Of a stretch of DNA of 64,000 bases, positions 10,581-18,059 are shown one piece after another. The notes under the pieces were generated by a model that had not been told where the DNA came from, made no database searches, and was given only the letters and a program-made list of their open reading frames with translations. Positions within the stretch are counted from its first letter, which is position 1, and every line of letters starts with the position of its first letter. Origin of the DNA: a bacterium (lineage in GTDB: Bacteria > Vulcanimicrobiota > Vulcanimicrobiia > Vulcanimicrobiales > Vulcanimicrobiaceae). The stretch covers positions 204,820-268,819 of the forward strand of contig JAJYFL010000004.1 of NCBI GenBank assembly GCA_021790935.1, given 5' to 3'. Both the position numbers and the translations under genes were made by a program.

Positions 10581-11768
10581 TTGGGTTCTCTGAAGGAGGC
10601 CACCCCTACGTCTGACCGTTTCATTTTGGGTCCCGCCGCGCTTGCGATAGGCGACGGGTCCTCCGTCCACGGGCGCCTCGTCGTCTTGAATGGCCGCATC
10701 AGCGAGGTGCTCGCGCCGGATGGCCCGGCCGACTTCATGCTCGCGCCCGGTACGACGATCGCGCCGGGGCTGATCGACATCCACACCCACGGGGCGGGTC
10801 AGTTTCTCTTCAACCGCGACCAGGGCAACGCCGTACCCGGCGCCGCGGCCGAATACGCCCGCCAAGGTGCGACGGCCTTCGTCGCCGGCGTCATGACCGC
10901 ACCGTGGGAATCGATGCTGCACGCGGCAGGCGAGATCGTGGAAGCCGCGCACAGTTTGGAAGAGTCCGCTCCACTCGGCGCTCGATGCCTCGGCATTCAC
11001 TTTGAAGGGCCCTTCCTCAACGCGAAGTTTCGCCGCGTTCATCGCCAAGAGTGGATCATCCCGGCGACGCCCGAGCGCGCGCGCGCGCTCGTCGACGCAT
11101 GCCGCGGCGGTTGCCTCATCGTCACGATGGCCCCGGAGATCGACGGCGCCGGCGATGCCGCGCGCCACCTGCTCGAACAGGGCGTCGTCTGTTCGGCGGG
11201 CCACACGGGCGCGCGCTATCGCGAGGGCATGCTCGCCATCGGTCTCGGCTTCCGATCCCTGACCCATGCGTTCAACGCAATGCCGCCGCTGGATCATCGC
11301 GATCCGTCGATCCTCGCTGCGTTCATCCAGGACAAGCGCACCACGGTGCAACTCATCTGCGATGGCAAGCACGTAGCGCCGGTAATGGTCGACATCCTCT
11401 ATCGCACGCTCGGCGACCGCATCGTGTTGGCGACCGACAGCATGCCGGCCGCGGGCCCCGGGTACCGCATCGAGGGCGGCGTGATGCGTGCCGAAGACGG
11501 CACCATCGCCGGCAGCGCCCTTACCATCGACCGGGCCGTGCGCAACTATATGTCCTACACCGAACTCCCCTTCGCGCGTTCCGTCGCCGCAGCCAGTTAC
11601 GCGCCGGCCAAACTGCTGGGCTACGACAGCGAGATGGGCCGCATCCGTAAAGGCTTGCGCGCGGATCTATCGTTCTGGGACAAGGACTACCGAGTCGTGG
11701 GAACGATGGTCGGCGGCACGATGGTGCACGGCAAGTGCCTCACGCCGTCAGCGGCACAGGCTAGCTGA
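10581..11768 (+). CDS. nagA: N-acetylglucosamine-6-phosphate deacetylase
   Basis: A 395-residue amidohydrolase that removes acetate from GlcNAc-6-P in amino-sugar recycling. With the TTG at 10581 as residue 1, the metal and catalytic sites are DIHTHG (66-71), HFEGPF (Glu142), SAGHTG (His208), THAFNAM (His229) and the catalytic Asp286 in ATDSM. The start is uncertain: there is no ATG or GTG at the right place. A perfect AAGGAGG sits at 10593-10599, inside this reading, eight bases before an ACG codon at 10608; a TTG at 10626 is another option. It follows the hexomutase by 53 nt on the same strand. Confidence 0.9.
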   Translation: MGSLKEATPTSDRFILGPAALAIGDGSSVHGRLVVLNGRISEVLAPDGPADFMLAPGTTIAPGLIDIHTHGAGQFLFNRDQGNAVPGAAAEYARQGATAFVAGVMTAPWESMLHAAGEIVEAAHSLEESAPLGARCLGIHFEGPFLNAKFRRVHRQEWIIPATPERARALVDACRGGCLIVTMAPEIDGAGDAARHLLEQGVVCSAGHTGARYREGMLAIGLGFRSLTHAFNAMPPLDHRDPSILAAFIQDKRTTVQLICDGKHVAPVMVDILYRTLGDRIVLATDSMPAAGPGYRIEGGVMRAEDGTIAGSALTIDRAVRNYMSYTELPFARSVAAASYAPAKLLGYDSEMGRIRKGLRADLSFWDKDYRVVGTMVGGTMVHGKCLTPSAAQAS

Positions 11769-11860
11769 TCGCCTACAAACGCACCTCCACGAGTTCCGAG
11801 GCAGCGGCTAGACGAGTCTCCGTTCCAGAAATCTTCTGCGCTCGATGTAGGCACGTTTGA

Positions 11861-12124
11861 TTATGTGCGCTTTCGCGCAGCCACGTAGGTCAACGCCAGC
11901 CATGGCATAAGCGCAAGAAATACGACTAGCCAAACTACTTCGACTTTGGGCCGAAGGTAGAGTGACGTAATCGCGATGATTGCGATCGCTGAGTAGAACC
12001 AGCGCCGCATCAGCGCGCGCGAAGACTCTCCGCTTTTCGATTCGACGCCGTCAGCCGGAAACTGCCGAGCGAACCATTCCTTGACATACTCCCCGGCCTG
12101 AAGGCCGAGGATTCTTCCACGCAT
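11861..12124 (-). pseudogene. Membrane-protein remnant truncated by IS insertion
   Basis: The open frame runs from an ATG inside the right end of the TnpB element, across the element boundary at 12081, into host DNA. The host part has two hydrophobic segments (YSAIAIIAITSLYL and VVWLVVFLALMPWLALTYV) and a basic tail. The first 14-15 residues are encoded by IS sequence, so the original N-terminus seems to have been lost. An internal ATG at 12010 would still give a 49-residue two-helix peptide. Alternatively the fusion could be expressed as an 87-residue hybrid. No family recognised. Confidence 0.4.
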
Positions 12125-12230
12125 CGCTTATGCGACACGCTGAGTTTCCTGCTTCGCCGACTCGCCCAACGGCGAATCTCCACAGGCGATCCGGGCCTGT
12201 CCGGCCCTTCGTAGGATGTTGATCGCGGCG
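12061..12230 (-). ncRNA. Probable omega RNA (reRNA) of the TnpB element with guide
   Basis: In IS200/IS605 elements the 3-prime end of the tnpB transcript plus the right end is processed into the omega RNA, and the guide is copied from the DNA next to the element. Here the tnpB 3-prime end, the terminal hairpin and the closing TCAA at 12081 are intact. The guide would start at 12080 on the minus strand as GGAATGGTTCGCTCGG. The 5-prime limit is a guess. Evidence is positional and structural by eye, without a covariance search. Confidence 0.45.
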
Positions 12231-13435
12231 TTCGTGTCGGCGTTGGCGACGTGTCCGCACGCAACGCAGCGAAACGCCGCCTGGGTCTGCCGGTTCTCTC
12301 GACTGACATGGCCGCACTGCGCGCACGTTCGGCTCGTGTCGCGTGGATCGACGAGCAGCAGCATCCCGCCGTTCCAAGCCAGCTTATAGCCGATCTGTTG
12401 CCGGAACTCTCCCCAGCCCTGATCGAGAATGCGCCGGTTCAGCCCGCCCTTGGCGCGCACGTTGGTCCCCGGCTGCTCGACCGTCCCTTTGGCCGAAGCC
12501 GCCATGTTGGTGATCCGCAGGTCTTCCATCACGACGACCGCGTGGTTCTGGCTGATCGTCGTGCTGGCCTGGTGAAGCATATCGTTGCGAAGATTCGCGA
12601 TCTTGCGTTGGAGGCGCGACACCTTGGTTTTGGCCTTGCGCCAATTGGCCGAGAACTTGCGTTTGCGCGCCACGCGGCGCTGGTGGAAGGCCAGGCGTCT
12701 CTCGTGCTTCTTGAAGGCGTTGGCACCTTCGATGAACGTGCCGTCCGAAAGCGCGGCGAACTTTGCTACGCCCAGGTCGATCCCGACCGCCGAACCCGAG
12801 GCGTGAACCGGCTTGTCCACCTCGCGCTCGGTCTGAATCGTAACGTACCAATGGTCGTCGGCGCACGATATCGTGACGTTCTTGGGAGTTCCTTCGATCT
12901 CGCGGCTCATGCGAAAGCCGATCCAACCGATCTTCGGAAGAGAGAGGCCGCTGCCGTCGATGGCAAAGCCCTGCGGAAAGCGGATGCCCTGCGGTCGTCC
13001 TCGCTTCTTGAAGCGTGGGAATCGCGCAGCGAGATGAGGATCGGATGCGCGCTGATAGGCTATCGCCAGGTCTTTGAGCGTCTGCTGCAACGGCTGGGAA
13101 TGAACCTCACGCAAGAACGGGTACTCGCCCTTGAGGGAGACGAGATACTCACACATCGCCGTGTAGCCAAGTCGCCTCTCGCCGCGTTCATGCCGCAGTT
13201 CGTTCTGCGCGAGCAGTTCGTTCCAGACGAAGCGCGAGCATCCGACGAAGCGGCGCAATATCGCTGCCTCGGCCTGTGTCGGCTTCAACCGGAAACGATA
13301 TCCCTGGCAGCGAACCACGTACCCATGATAGCATTGGCCTATGGCGAATGAAAGGCCCGTTCGAAAACCAACGGACGCCATTGTAGGCGCTACGCGCCTA
13401 GCGCCTTATATCCCCGGCCTAAACGCCGGGGCTTT
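12081..13435 (-). mobile_element. TnpB-only IS element (IS200/IS605 superfamily, IS1341-like group)
   Basis: The element encodes tnpB but no Y1 transposase TnpA. Both ends carry subterminal palindromes of the IS200/IS605 kind. At the tnpB-distal right end, CCTCGGCCTTCAGGCCGGGG (read on the minus strand) is followed by AGTATGTCAA, with the boundary placed at 12081. At the left end, hairpins lie at 13412-13431 (CCCCGGC/GCCGGGG) and 13384-13400 (TAGGCGC/GCGCCTA). There are no terminal inverted repeats or target duplications, as expected for the family. The left boundary is approximate. Without TnpA it would need a related transposase in trans to move. Confidence 0.75.
12128..13318 (-). CDS. tnpB: RNA-guided endonuclease TnpB
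   Basis: 396 residues from a GTG at 13318. This start gives the family-like opening VRCQGYRFRLKPTQAEAAI; the longer frame from 13381 runs into the left end of the element. All RuvC residues appear present: Asp181 in GIDLGVAKF, Glu265 in VVMEDLRITN and Asp361 in NADTNAAINIL. The C-terminal zinc ribbon is complete (CAQCGH and CVACGH, Cys 332, 335, 351, 354). Also seen are the N-terminal helix-turn-helix and wedge-like region and an Arg/Lys-rich linker (RRVARKRKFSANWRKAKTKV). The nuclease therefore looks catalytically competent. It is the ancestor-type protein of Cas12 and in such elements maintains the transposon by cutting empty sites. Confidence 0.9.
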   Translation of the reverse strand: MVRCQGYRFRLKPTQAEAAILRRFVGCSRFVWNELLAQNELRHERGERRLGYTAMCEYLVSLKGEYPFLREVHSQPLQQTLKDLAIAYQRASDPHLAARFPRFKKRGRPQGIRFPQGFAIDGSGLSLPKIGWIGFRMSREIEGTPKNVTISCADDHWYVTIQTEREVDKPVHASGSAVGIDLGVAKFAALSDGTFIEGANAFKKHERRLAFHQRRVARKRKFSANWRKAKTKVSRLQRKIANLRNDMLHQASTTISQNHAVVVMEDLRITNMAASAKGTVEQPGTNVRAKGGLNRRILDQGWGEFRQQIGYKLAWNGGMLLLVDPRDTSRTCAQCGHVSRENRQTQAAFRCVACGHVANADTNAAINILRRAGQARIACGDSPLGESAKQETQRVA

Positions 13436-13723
13436 ACGGCGCGCCCGGTAAGCCGAGCCGCCGGTTCGGCACGAGGTGAAGTCCTCATCGGCCCGGCGGA
13501 CGCAAAAGACCCTTGCTGCATGGTCATAAGGGCGCACCTCTCCCACCGTTTGCCTTCCAGCGCACGACAGTTGACCTCTACGTCAAAGCGAAGGCACTCT
13601 GTGCGCGCATGTAATCACACGCTGCGTGGTGCGTGCATGCGATCATACGCTGCGCAGTACACGCGTAAGCACATGCGTGGCACGCGTAAGCACGGCCCCG
13701 AAACGCCTCTCGCCCGGCGCGGC
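13436..13723. other. Non-coding stretch between the IS left end and the gene remnant
   Basis: About 290 bp without a convincing gene on either strand. Two things stand out. A nested stem at 13458-13499 has outer arms CCGCCGG/CCGGCGG and inner arms GAGG/CCTC. A run of short degenerate repeats at 13618-13693 contains the ACGC-TGCG and CGCGTAAGC motifs. Neither forms a tRNA cloverleaf. This looks like debris next to the insertion. Confidence 0.4.
13660..13693. repeat. Two direct copies of a 13-bp repeat
   Basis: CACGCGTAAGCAC occurs at 13660-13672 and again at 13681-13693, a 21-bp period. It is preceded by diverged copies of an ACGCTGCG-containing unit (13618-13660). Two copies only, with an 8-bp spacer, so not a CRISPR array. 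Confidence 0.55.
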
Positions 13724-13939
13724 CTACCAACCGCCGGGGCCGACCGGACGTTTGGACCGCTCTGTGTAGTATCCCTCGGCGAAACCCAAGCTCAACATCA
13801 AACCCTGGTTCGCGAGGATAGAAGGTCCGATCGGATCGATCGGTGTCCCGACCCCCGTTAGATGGTTGACCGCGTAGGTGGTCGCTGGCGTTCGTGCGCC
13901 TTCACCCAGGGGCATTCGGATGCGCTCCGCGAATCCCAT
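13724..13939 (-). pseudogene. C-terminal fragment of a possible outer-membrane or secreted protein
   Basis: A 71-residue leftward frame from ATG 13939 has the alternating pattern of beta-barrel ends (YAVNHLTGVGTPIDPI, then LMLSLGFAEGYYTE) and a basic tail ending PVGPGGW. The frame continues upstream only as the antisense of hicB, so the rest of the gene is missing. It may have been cut by the arrival of hicBA. Codon pattern alone supports it; no family recognised. Confidence 0.3.
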
Positions 13940-13942
13940 CGC

Positions 13943-14182
13943 ATGGCCGAACTGAAGTACACCGTGATATTGGAGCCGGACCAGGATGCCTTTCAAGTCA
14001 TCGTGCCGGCCCTTCCCGAGATCGCGACGTTCGGGGCCTCGGTCGAGGAAGCGTTGGCGATGGCCCGGGAAGCCATCGAACTCGCGCTTGCGGTCCGTAA
14101 AGACGAGGGTGAAGAGATTCCGCCGAGCGATTCTTCGGCCACGCGGGTTGAAGCGGTCGCGGTCACGCTCCCTGCGGCTTGA
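13943..14182 (+). CDS. hicB: HicB-like antitoxin
   Basis: 79 residues from ATG 13943. It has the partial RNase-H-like HicB fold: KYTVILEPDQDAFQVIVPAL, then PEIATFGASVEEALAMAREA, the standard P-x-G-x-T-E/S-EEAL pattern. It lacks the C-terminal ribbon-helix-helix or HTH seen in longer HicB proteins, so its own DNA binding is doubtful. The putative toxin gene hicA begins on the base after its stop. The order antitoxin-toxin is the reverse of E. coli hicAB but common elsewhere. Confidence 0.82.
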   Translation: MAELKYTVILEPDQDAFQVIVPALPEIATFGASVEEALAMAREAIELALAVRKDEGEEIPPSDSSATRVEAVAVTLPAA

Positions 14183-14404
14183 TTGAGCAGGCTCCCGCAG
14201 GTTCGCCCGAGCCGCCTGGTTCAAGCGTTGCGGCGCGCTGGCTTTGAACCGCTTGGTCAGCATGGCTCGCACCTTGCGCTGAGGCGTGGTCCCGTGAAGG
14301 TCATCGTACCGATGCACGCGGGCCAAGACGTGCCGCCGGGCACGCTGCGCGACATTCTGAAACGAGCAAACCTCACGGCCGACGACCTACGCGATCTTCT
14401 GTAG
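14183..14404 (+). CDS. hicA: HicA-like mRNA interferase toxin
   Basis: 73 residues of the YcfA/HicA double-stranded-RNA-binding-like fold: PSRLVQALRRAGFEPLGQHGSHLALRRGPVKVIVPMH, then GTLRDILKRANLTADDLRDLL. The catalytic His in GSH is present, so the toxin is likely intact. The TTG start at 14183 immediately follows the hicB stop, giving tight coupling. HicA cleaves mRNA when freed from HicB. Confidence 0.85.
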   Translation: MSRLPQVRPSRLVQALRRAGFEPLGQHGSHLALRRGPVKVIVPMHAGQDVPPGTLRDILKRANLTADDLRDLL

Positions 14405-14584
14405 AAGCGGCTCCTGCCCAGCCCCGAGCGATTGCTGGGGCAACCGCGACGGAATCCGGGTCGTTGACAACCTCCCACGATTCGTCGCGCGCATCTGCGC
14501 CAGATTCGACTACACAACAAAGCGCCCACTCGCGCGCGCAGAGGGGCAACTTGCGCGCCGTCACCTTCCGAGCCGTTCGCGCGC

Positions 14585-15298
14585 TCACGCGCTTCCGAGA
14601 TACGCGTCGGCGACGGCCGGGTCCGCGAGCAGATTCGCACCGGTGCCTTCGAATGCGACGCGGCCCGTATCCAGCACGTAACCGCGGGAGGCGATCCGCA
14701 GGGCCTGCCGCGCGTTCTGCTCGACGAGCAACACCGTCGTTCCGTGCGCGTTGATCTCTGCAATCACCCGGAAGATCGTCTGCACGAGCACGGGGGCTAG
14801 CCCGAGCGACGGCTCGTCGAGCATCAACAGGCGCGGACCGCTCATGAGCGCGCGACCGATGGCGAGCATCTGCTGTTCGCCGCCCGAGAGAGTCCCTGCA
14901 GCCTGCTCGAGCCGCTCGTGCAGCCGTGGAAACGTCGCGAGGACGTACTCCAGACGTTGCGCGAATGCCGAGCGCGAGCGCACGGCGTACGCACCGAGAT
15001 CGAGGTTCTCGCGCACGGTCATCCCCCCGAAGACGCGGCGCCCTTCGGGCGCGTGACCGATGCCCAGACGCACGATCGCGTCGGGCGAACGCTTGCGTAA
15101 GCTCGCCCCGTCTAGCGCGATCTCGCCGCGGCTCGCGCGCGCGAGGCCGCTGACGGCCCGCAGCGTCGTCGTCTTCCCCGCGCCATTGCCGCCGAGAAGC
15201 GCGACGATCTCGCCTTCTTCGACGCGCAGGCTCACGCCGCGCAATGCCTGGATGCCGCCGTAATGAACGTCGAGACCGGAGATCGAGAGCAAGCTCAC
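14585..15298 (-). CDS. livF: Branched-chain amino acid ABC transporter ATP-binding protein LivF
   Basis: 237 residues, the usual LivF size. Walker A GGNGAGKTT (residues 36-44), the family motif GIGHAPEGRRVFGGMTVRENL, signature LSGGEQQMLAIGRAL, Walker B LLMLDEPSLGLAP. It is the last gene of the livKHMGF operon on the minus strand. Its GTG start at 15298 overlaps the livG stop. It powers uptake of leucine/isoleucine/valine or related substrates through LivHM. Confidence 0.93.
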   Translation of the reverse strand: MSLLSISGLDVHYGGIQALRGVSLRVEEGEIVALLGGNGAGKTTTLRAVSGLARASRGEIALDGASLRKRSPDAIVRLGIGHAPEGRRVFGGMTVRENLDLGAYAVRSRSAFAQRLEYVLATFPRLHERLEQAAGTLSGGEQQMLAIGRALMSGPRLLMLDEPSLGLAPVLVQTIFRVIAEINAHGTTVLLVEQNARQALRIASRGYVLDTGRVAFEGTGANLLADPAVADAYLGSA

Positions 15299-16059
15299 GG
15301 CGCCGGCGCGCCCAGATACGCTTCGATGACGTGCGGGTCGCGGCGAACCTCGGCAGGCGTCCCCTCGGCGATGCGTTCGCCGTGGTCGAGCACCGTTATG
15401 CGCTCGGCGAGTTCCATGACGAGCCCCATGTCGTGCTCGATCAAAAGCACGGTCACGCCGCGGTCGCGAATCGCTCGAATCAGCGCGACGAGATCGTGCT
15501 TCTCCCGCGGGTTCATGCCGGCAGCCGGTTCGTCGAGCAACAGCAACTTCGGCGAGCTCGCGAGCGCGCGTGCGATTTCGAGGTGCCGTTGCGAACCGTA
15601 GGGGAGATTGCGCGCGTAGCGCTCGCTCAGGCGTTCGAGACCGACGAACGCGAGGAGCTCGCGCGCCCGCTCGCGCGTCTCGCGTTCCTCCGCCCGCTGC
15701 GCGGGTGTGTGCAGGAGCGAGTCCCAGAGCCGGGCACGCAAGCGTGCGTGCTCGCCGACCATCACGTTGTCGAGCGCCGACATGAAAGAGAAGAGGCGGA
15801 TGTTTTGGAAGGTGCGCGCGATCCCCGCTGCGGCGATGCGGTAGGTCGGCTCGCGGTCGATCCGTTTTCCGTCGAAGACGATTCGGCCCGCAGTCGGCGC
15901 GTAGATGCCGGTGATCGCGTTGAAGATCGTCGATTTCCCGGCGCCGTTTGGCCCGATCATTGCGACGATCGCGCCGGAGTCGATCCGCAGAGAGACGCCG
16001 TTCGCCGCAACGAGCGTTCCGAAGGTCTTGGTCACGGCGTCGAGCTCGAGCAGCGGCAC
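15295..16059 (-). CDS. livG: Branched-chain amino acid ABC transporter ATP-binding protein LivG
   Basis: 254 residues. Walker A GPNGAGKST, the LivG-specific AGIARTFQNIRLF segment, signature-region NLPYGSQRHLEIARAL (LSxGQ replaced by LPYGSQ, as usual in LivG), Walker B LLLLDEPAAGMNPRE, and the tail typical of the family (IAEGTPAEVRRDPHVIEAYLG). GTG start at 16059, three bases after the livM stop. Pairs with LivF. Confidence 0.93.
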   Translation of the reverse strand: MPLLELDAVTKTFGTLVAANGVSLRIDSGAIVAMIGPNGAGKSTIFNAITGIYAPTAGRIVFDGKRIDREPTYRIAAAGIARTFQNIRLFSFMSALDNVMVGEHARLRARLWDSLLHTPAQRAEERETRERARELLAFVGLERLSERYARNLPYGSQRHLEIARALASSPKLLLLDEPAAGMNPREKHDLVALIRAIRDRGVTVLLIEHDMGLVMELAERITVLDHGERIAEGTPAEVRRDPHVIEAYLGAPAP

Positions 16060-16062
16060 GGT

Positions 16063-17139
16063 TTACGCCCGTACGTCTTGGGGGGCAGTCGCGTGGCGCA
16101 GCTCTTCGCGGCGCTGGACGCTGGGCAATAGCCCCTCGGGCTTGAAGAGCATGATCCCGACCAAGATCGCCCCGTAGATGAAGAAATGATAGCTGCTGAA
16201 ATCTACGTGCAGTCCGACGGCGCTTGCGAGCGCGTTCGCCTGCGGCAGCACCACGCTGTTGACGAGCGTCAGCACCAGACTACCGACGACGACGCCCGGG
16301 ATGTTCCCCATTCCGCCGAGCACCAGCATCGAAACGATCAACACGCTTACCTGGAACTGAAACAAATCCGGTGAAACCAAACTCAACTTCGCCGCGAAGA
16401 CCACGCCGCCCAGACCGCTGAACGACGCTCCCAGGGCGAACGCGGAGAGCTTCACGAGCGTCGTGTTGATGCCCATGTGGCGGGCGGCCAACTCGTCCTC
16501 TCGAATCGCCATCCACGCACGTCCCAGCCGGCTCTCGCGCAAATTACGCGCGAGGGCGAGCCCAAGCGCGATCAGCGCGAGCGTCACGTAATAGTACGGA
16601 AGCGCGCGCTGCCCGAACGAGTGGCCGAAGAAACTTGGGAAATCGAGCGCGCTGATGCCGTTGGGCCCGCCCGTGTAGGCCGTGAGATTCTGAAAGATCT
16701 GCGGCACGATCTCGCCGAAACCCAGCGTGACGATTGCAAGATAGTCTCCGTGCAAGCGGAGCGTCGGCGCACCGAGTATGATGCCGAAGAGCGCGGCGAG
16801 CGCGGCCGCCACGAAGAGCAGCACCCAAAACGGCAGGTGAATGCCAAACTGCGGGCTCGCGAGCATGCCGTACGTGTAGGCACCGATCGCAAAGAACGCC
16901 GCGTAACCCAAATCGAGCAACCCCGCGAACCCGACGACGATGTTCAATCCGAGCGCGAGCAACACGAAGACGCCGGCATCGGCCAAGACATTGTAGTCCG
17001 AGTCGTTGCGATCGACGAGCGGCGCGAGCAGGAGTGCGGCGCCGAGCGCCGCATAGAGCGCTCGCTTGGCGCCCACGGACGGCACGCGCTCTGCCACGAC
17101 GACGACGGCGATCGCCGCCAGAAAATAGATGTAGATCAT
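16063..17139 (-). CDS. livM: Branched-chain amino acid ABC transporter permease LivM
   Basis: 358 residues from ATG 17139, which overlaps the livH stop (ATGA). About nine or ten membrane helices. Family motifs: GLNIVVGFAGLLDLGYAAFFAIGAYTYGML, LHGDYLAIVTLGFGEIVPQIF, and the EAA-like loop REDELAARHMGINTTLVKLSAFALGASFSGLGG. The longer frame extending to 17679 is only the shadow of livH. Confidence 0.92.
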   Translation of the reverse strand: MIYIYFLAAIAVVVVAERVPSVGAKRALYAALGAALLLAPLVDRNDSDYNVLADAGVFVLLALGLNIVVGFAGLLDLGYAAFFAIGAYTYGMLASPQFGIHLPFWVLLFVAAALAALFGIILGAPTLRLHGDYLAIVTLGFGEIVPQIFQNLTAYTGGPNGISALDFPSFFGHSFGQRALPYYYVTLALIALGLALARNLRESRLGRAWMAIREDELAARHMGINTTLVKLSAFALGASFSGLGGVVFAAKLSLVSPDLFQFQVSVLIVSMLVLGGMGNIPGVVVGSLVLTLVNSVVLPQANALASAVGLHVDFSSYHFFIYGAILVGIMLFKPEGLLPSVQRREELRHATAPQDVRA

Positions 17140-18047
17140 ACCTTCTCGGGGAGCGTCTCGCCGAGCAGGCCGGATGGGCGAAAGACGAGTGCGAGGATCA
17201 GGATCGCGAAGACCGCGACGTTGCTCCACTGGCCGCCAAGCAGCCAGGTCGCGAACGACTCGACGATCCCGATCAAGAATCCGCCCAGCATCGCGCCGGC
17301 GAGATTGCCGATGCCGCCCAGCACCGCAGCGGTAAACGCCTTGAGGCCGGCCCCAAAACCGTTGAAAAACCAAGTCGACTGATAGTAGACGCCCGAGACG
17401 AACCCGGCCACGCCGGCCAGCGCGCTGCCGATGAGAAACGTAATCGCGATCGTCTTGTTGATGTCGATGCCCATCAGCTGGGCCGCGTCGCGGTCTTGCG
17501 CCGTCGCGCGCATCGCCCGGCCCACGCGCGTTCCATGGACGAAGAGCTGCAGCGCCAGCATCGTTGCGATGGCCAAGCCGACGACGACGAACTGCTGCAG
17601 GGAGATCGCGACGCCCGCGACGGTTACCGCCGGATTGGGCAGAATCGCCGGAAACGGCACGGGCGACGGGCCTTTCCACACTTGCATCGCGTTCTCGAGA
17701 ATGAACGAGACGCCGATCGCCGTGATGAGCGGTGCCAGGCGCGGCGCGTTGCGCAGCCGCCGGTACGCCAACCGCTCGATCAGGACGCCGGCGATGCCGC
17801 AGAGGAGCGCCGCTCCGAACAGGGCGAGCCCGGCGTCGATTACAAGGGCCGGCCCGTGGAGTTCGCCGGTCGCCCCGAGCAGGCCGAGAATCGCGAGCGA
17901 AAAGAACGACCCGAGCGTATAGACGTCGCCGTGCGCAAAATTGATCAGCCCGATGATGCCGTAGACCATGGTGTAGCCGAGCGCGATCAGCGCGTAGATG
18001 CTGCCGAGCGAAATGCCGTTGATCAATTGCGCGAGAAACTCGTGCAT
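17136..18047 (-). CDS. livH: Branched-chain amino acid ABC transporter permease LivH
   Basis: 303 residues with about eight membrane helices. Motifs: INGISLGSIYALIALGYTMVYGIIGLINFAHGDVY at the N-terminus, MRATAQDRDAAQLMGIDINKTI as the cytoplasmic coupling loop, and VLGGIGNLAGAMLGGFLIGIVE near the end. The ATG at 18047 lies 12 nt after the livK stop. Forms the channel with LivM. Confidence 0.93.
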   Translation of the reverse strand: MHEFLAQLINGISLGSIYALIALGYTMVYGIIGLINFAHGDVYTLGSFFSLAILGLLGATGELHGPALVIDAGLALFGAALLCGIAGVLIERLAYRRLRNAPRLAPLITAIGVSFILENAMQVWKGPSPVPFPAILPNPAVTVAGVAISLQQFVVVGLAIATMLALQLFVHGTRVGRAMRATAQDRDAAQLMGIDINKTIAITFLIGSALAGVAGFVSGVYYQSTWFFNGFGAGLKAFTAAVLGGIGNLAGAMLGGFLIGIVESFATWLLGGQWSNVAVFAILILALVFRPSGLLGETLPEKV

Positions 18048-18059
18048 GAGGTGGCGAGC

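Noticed and set aside
13458..13499. Stem that might be a tRNA or a group II intron domain
   Set aside because: No cloverleaf, no anticodon arm geometry, and no domain V consensus or reverse transcriptase.
13618..13693. Possible CRISPR-like repeats
   Set aside because: Only two exact 13-bp copies with an 8-bp spacer; no cas genes and no regular spacing.
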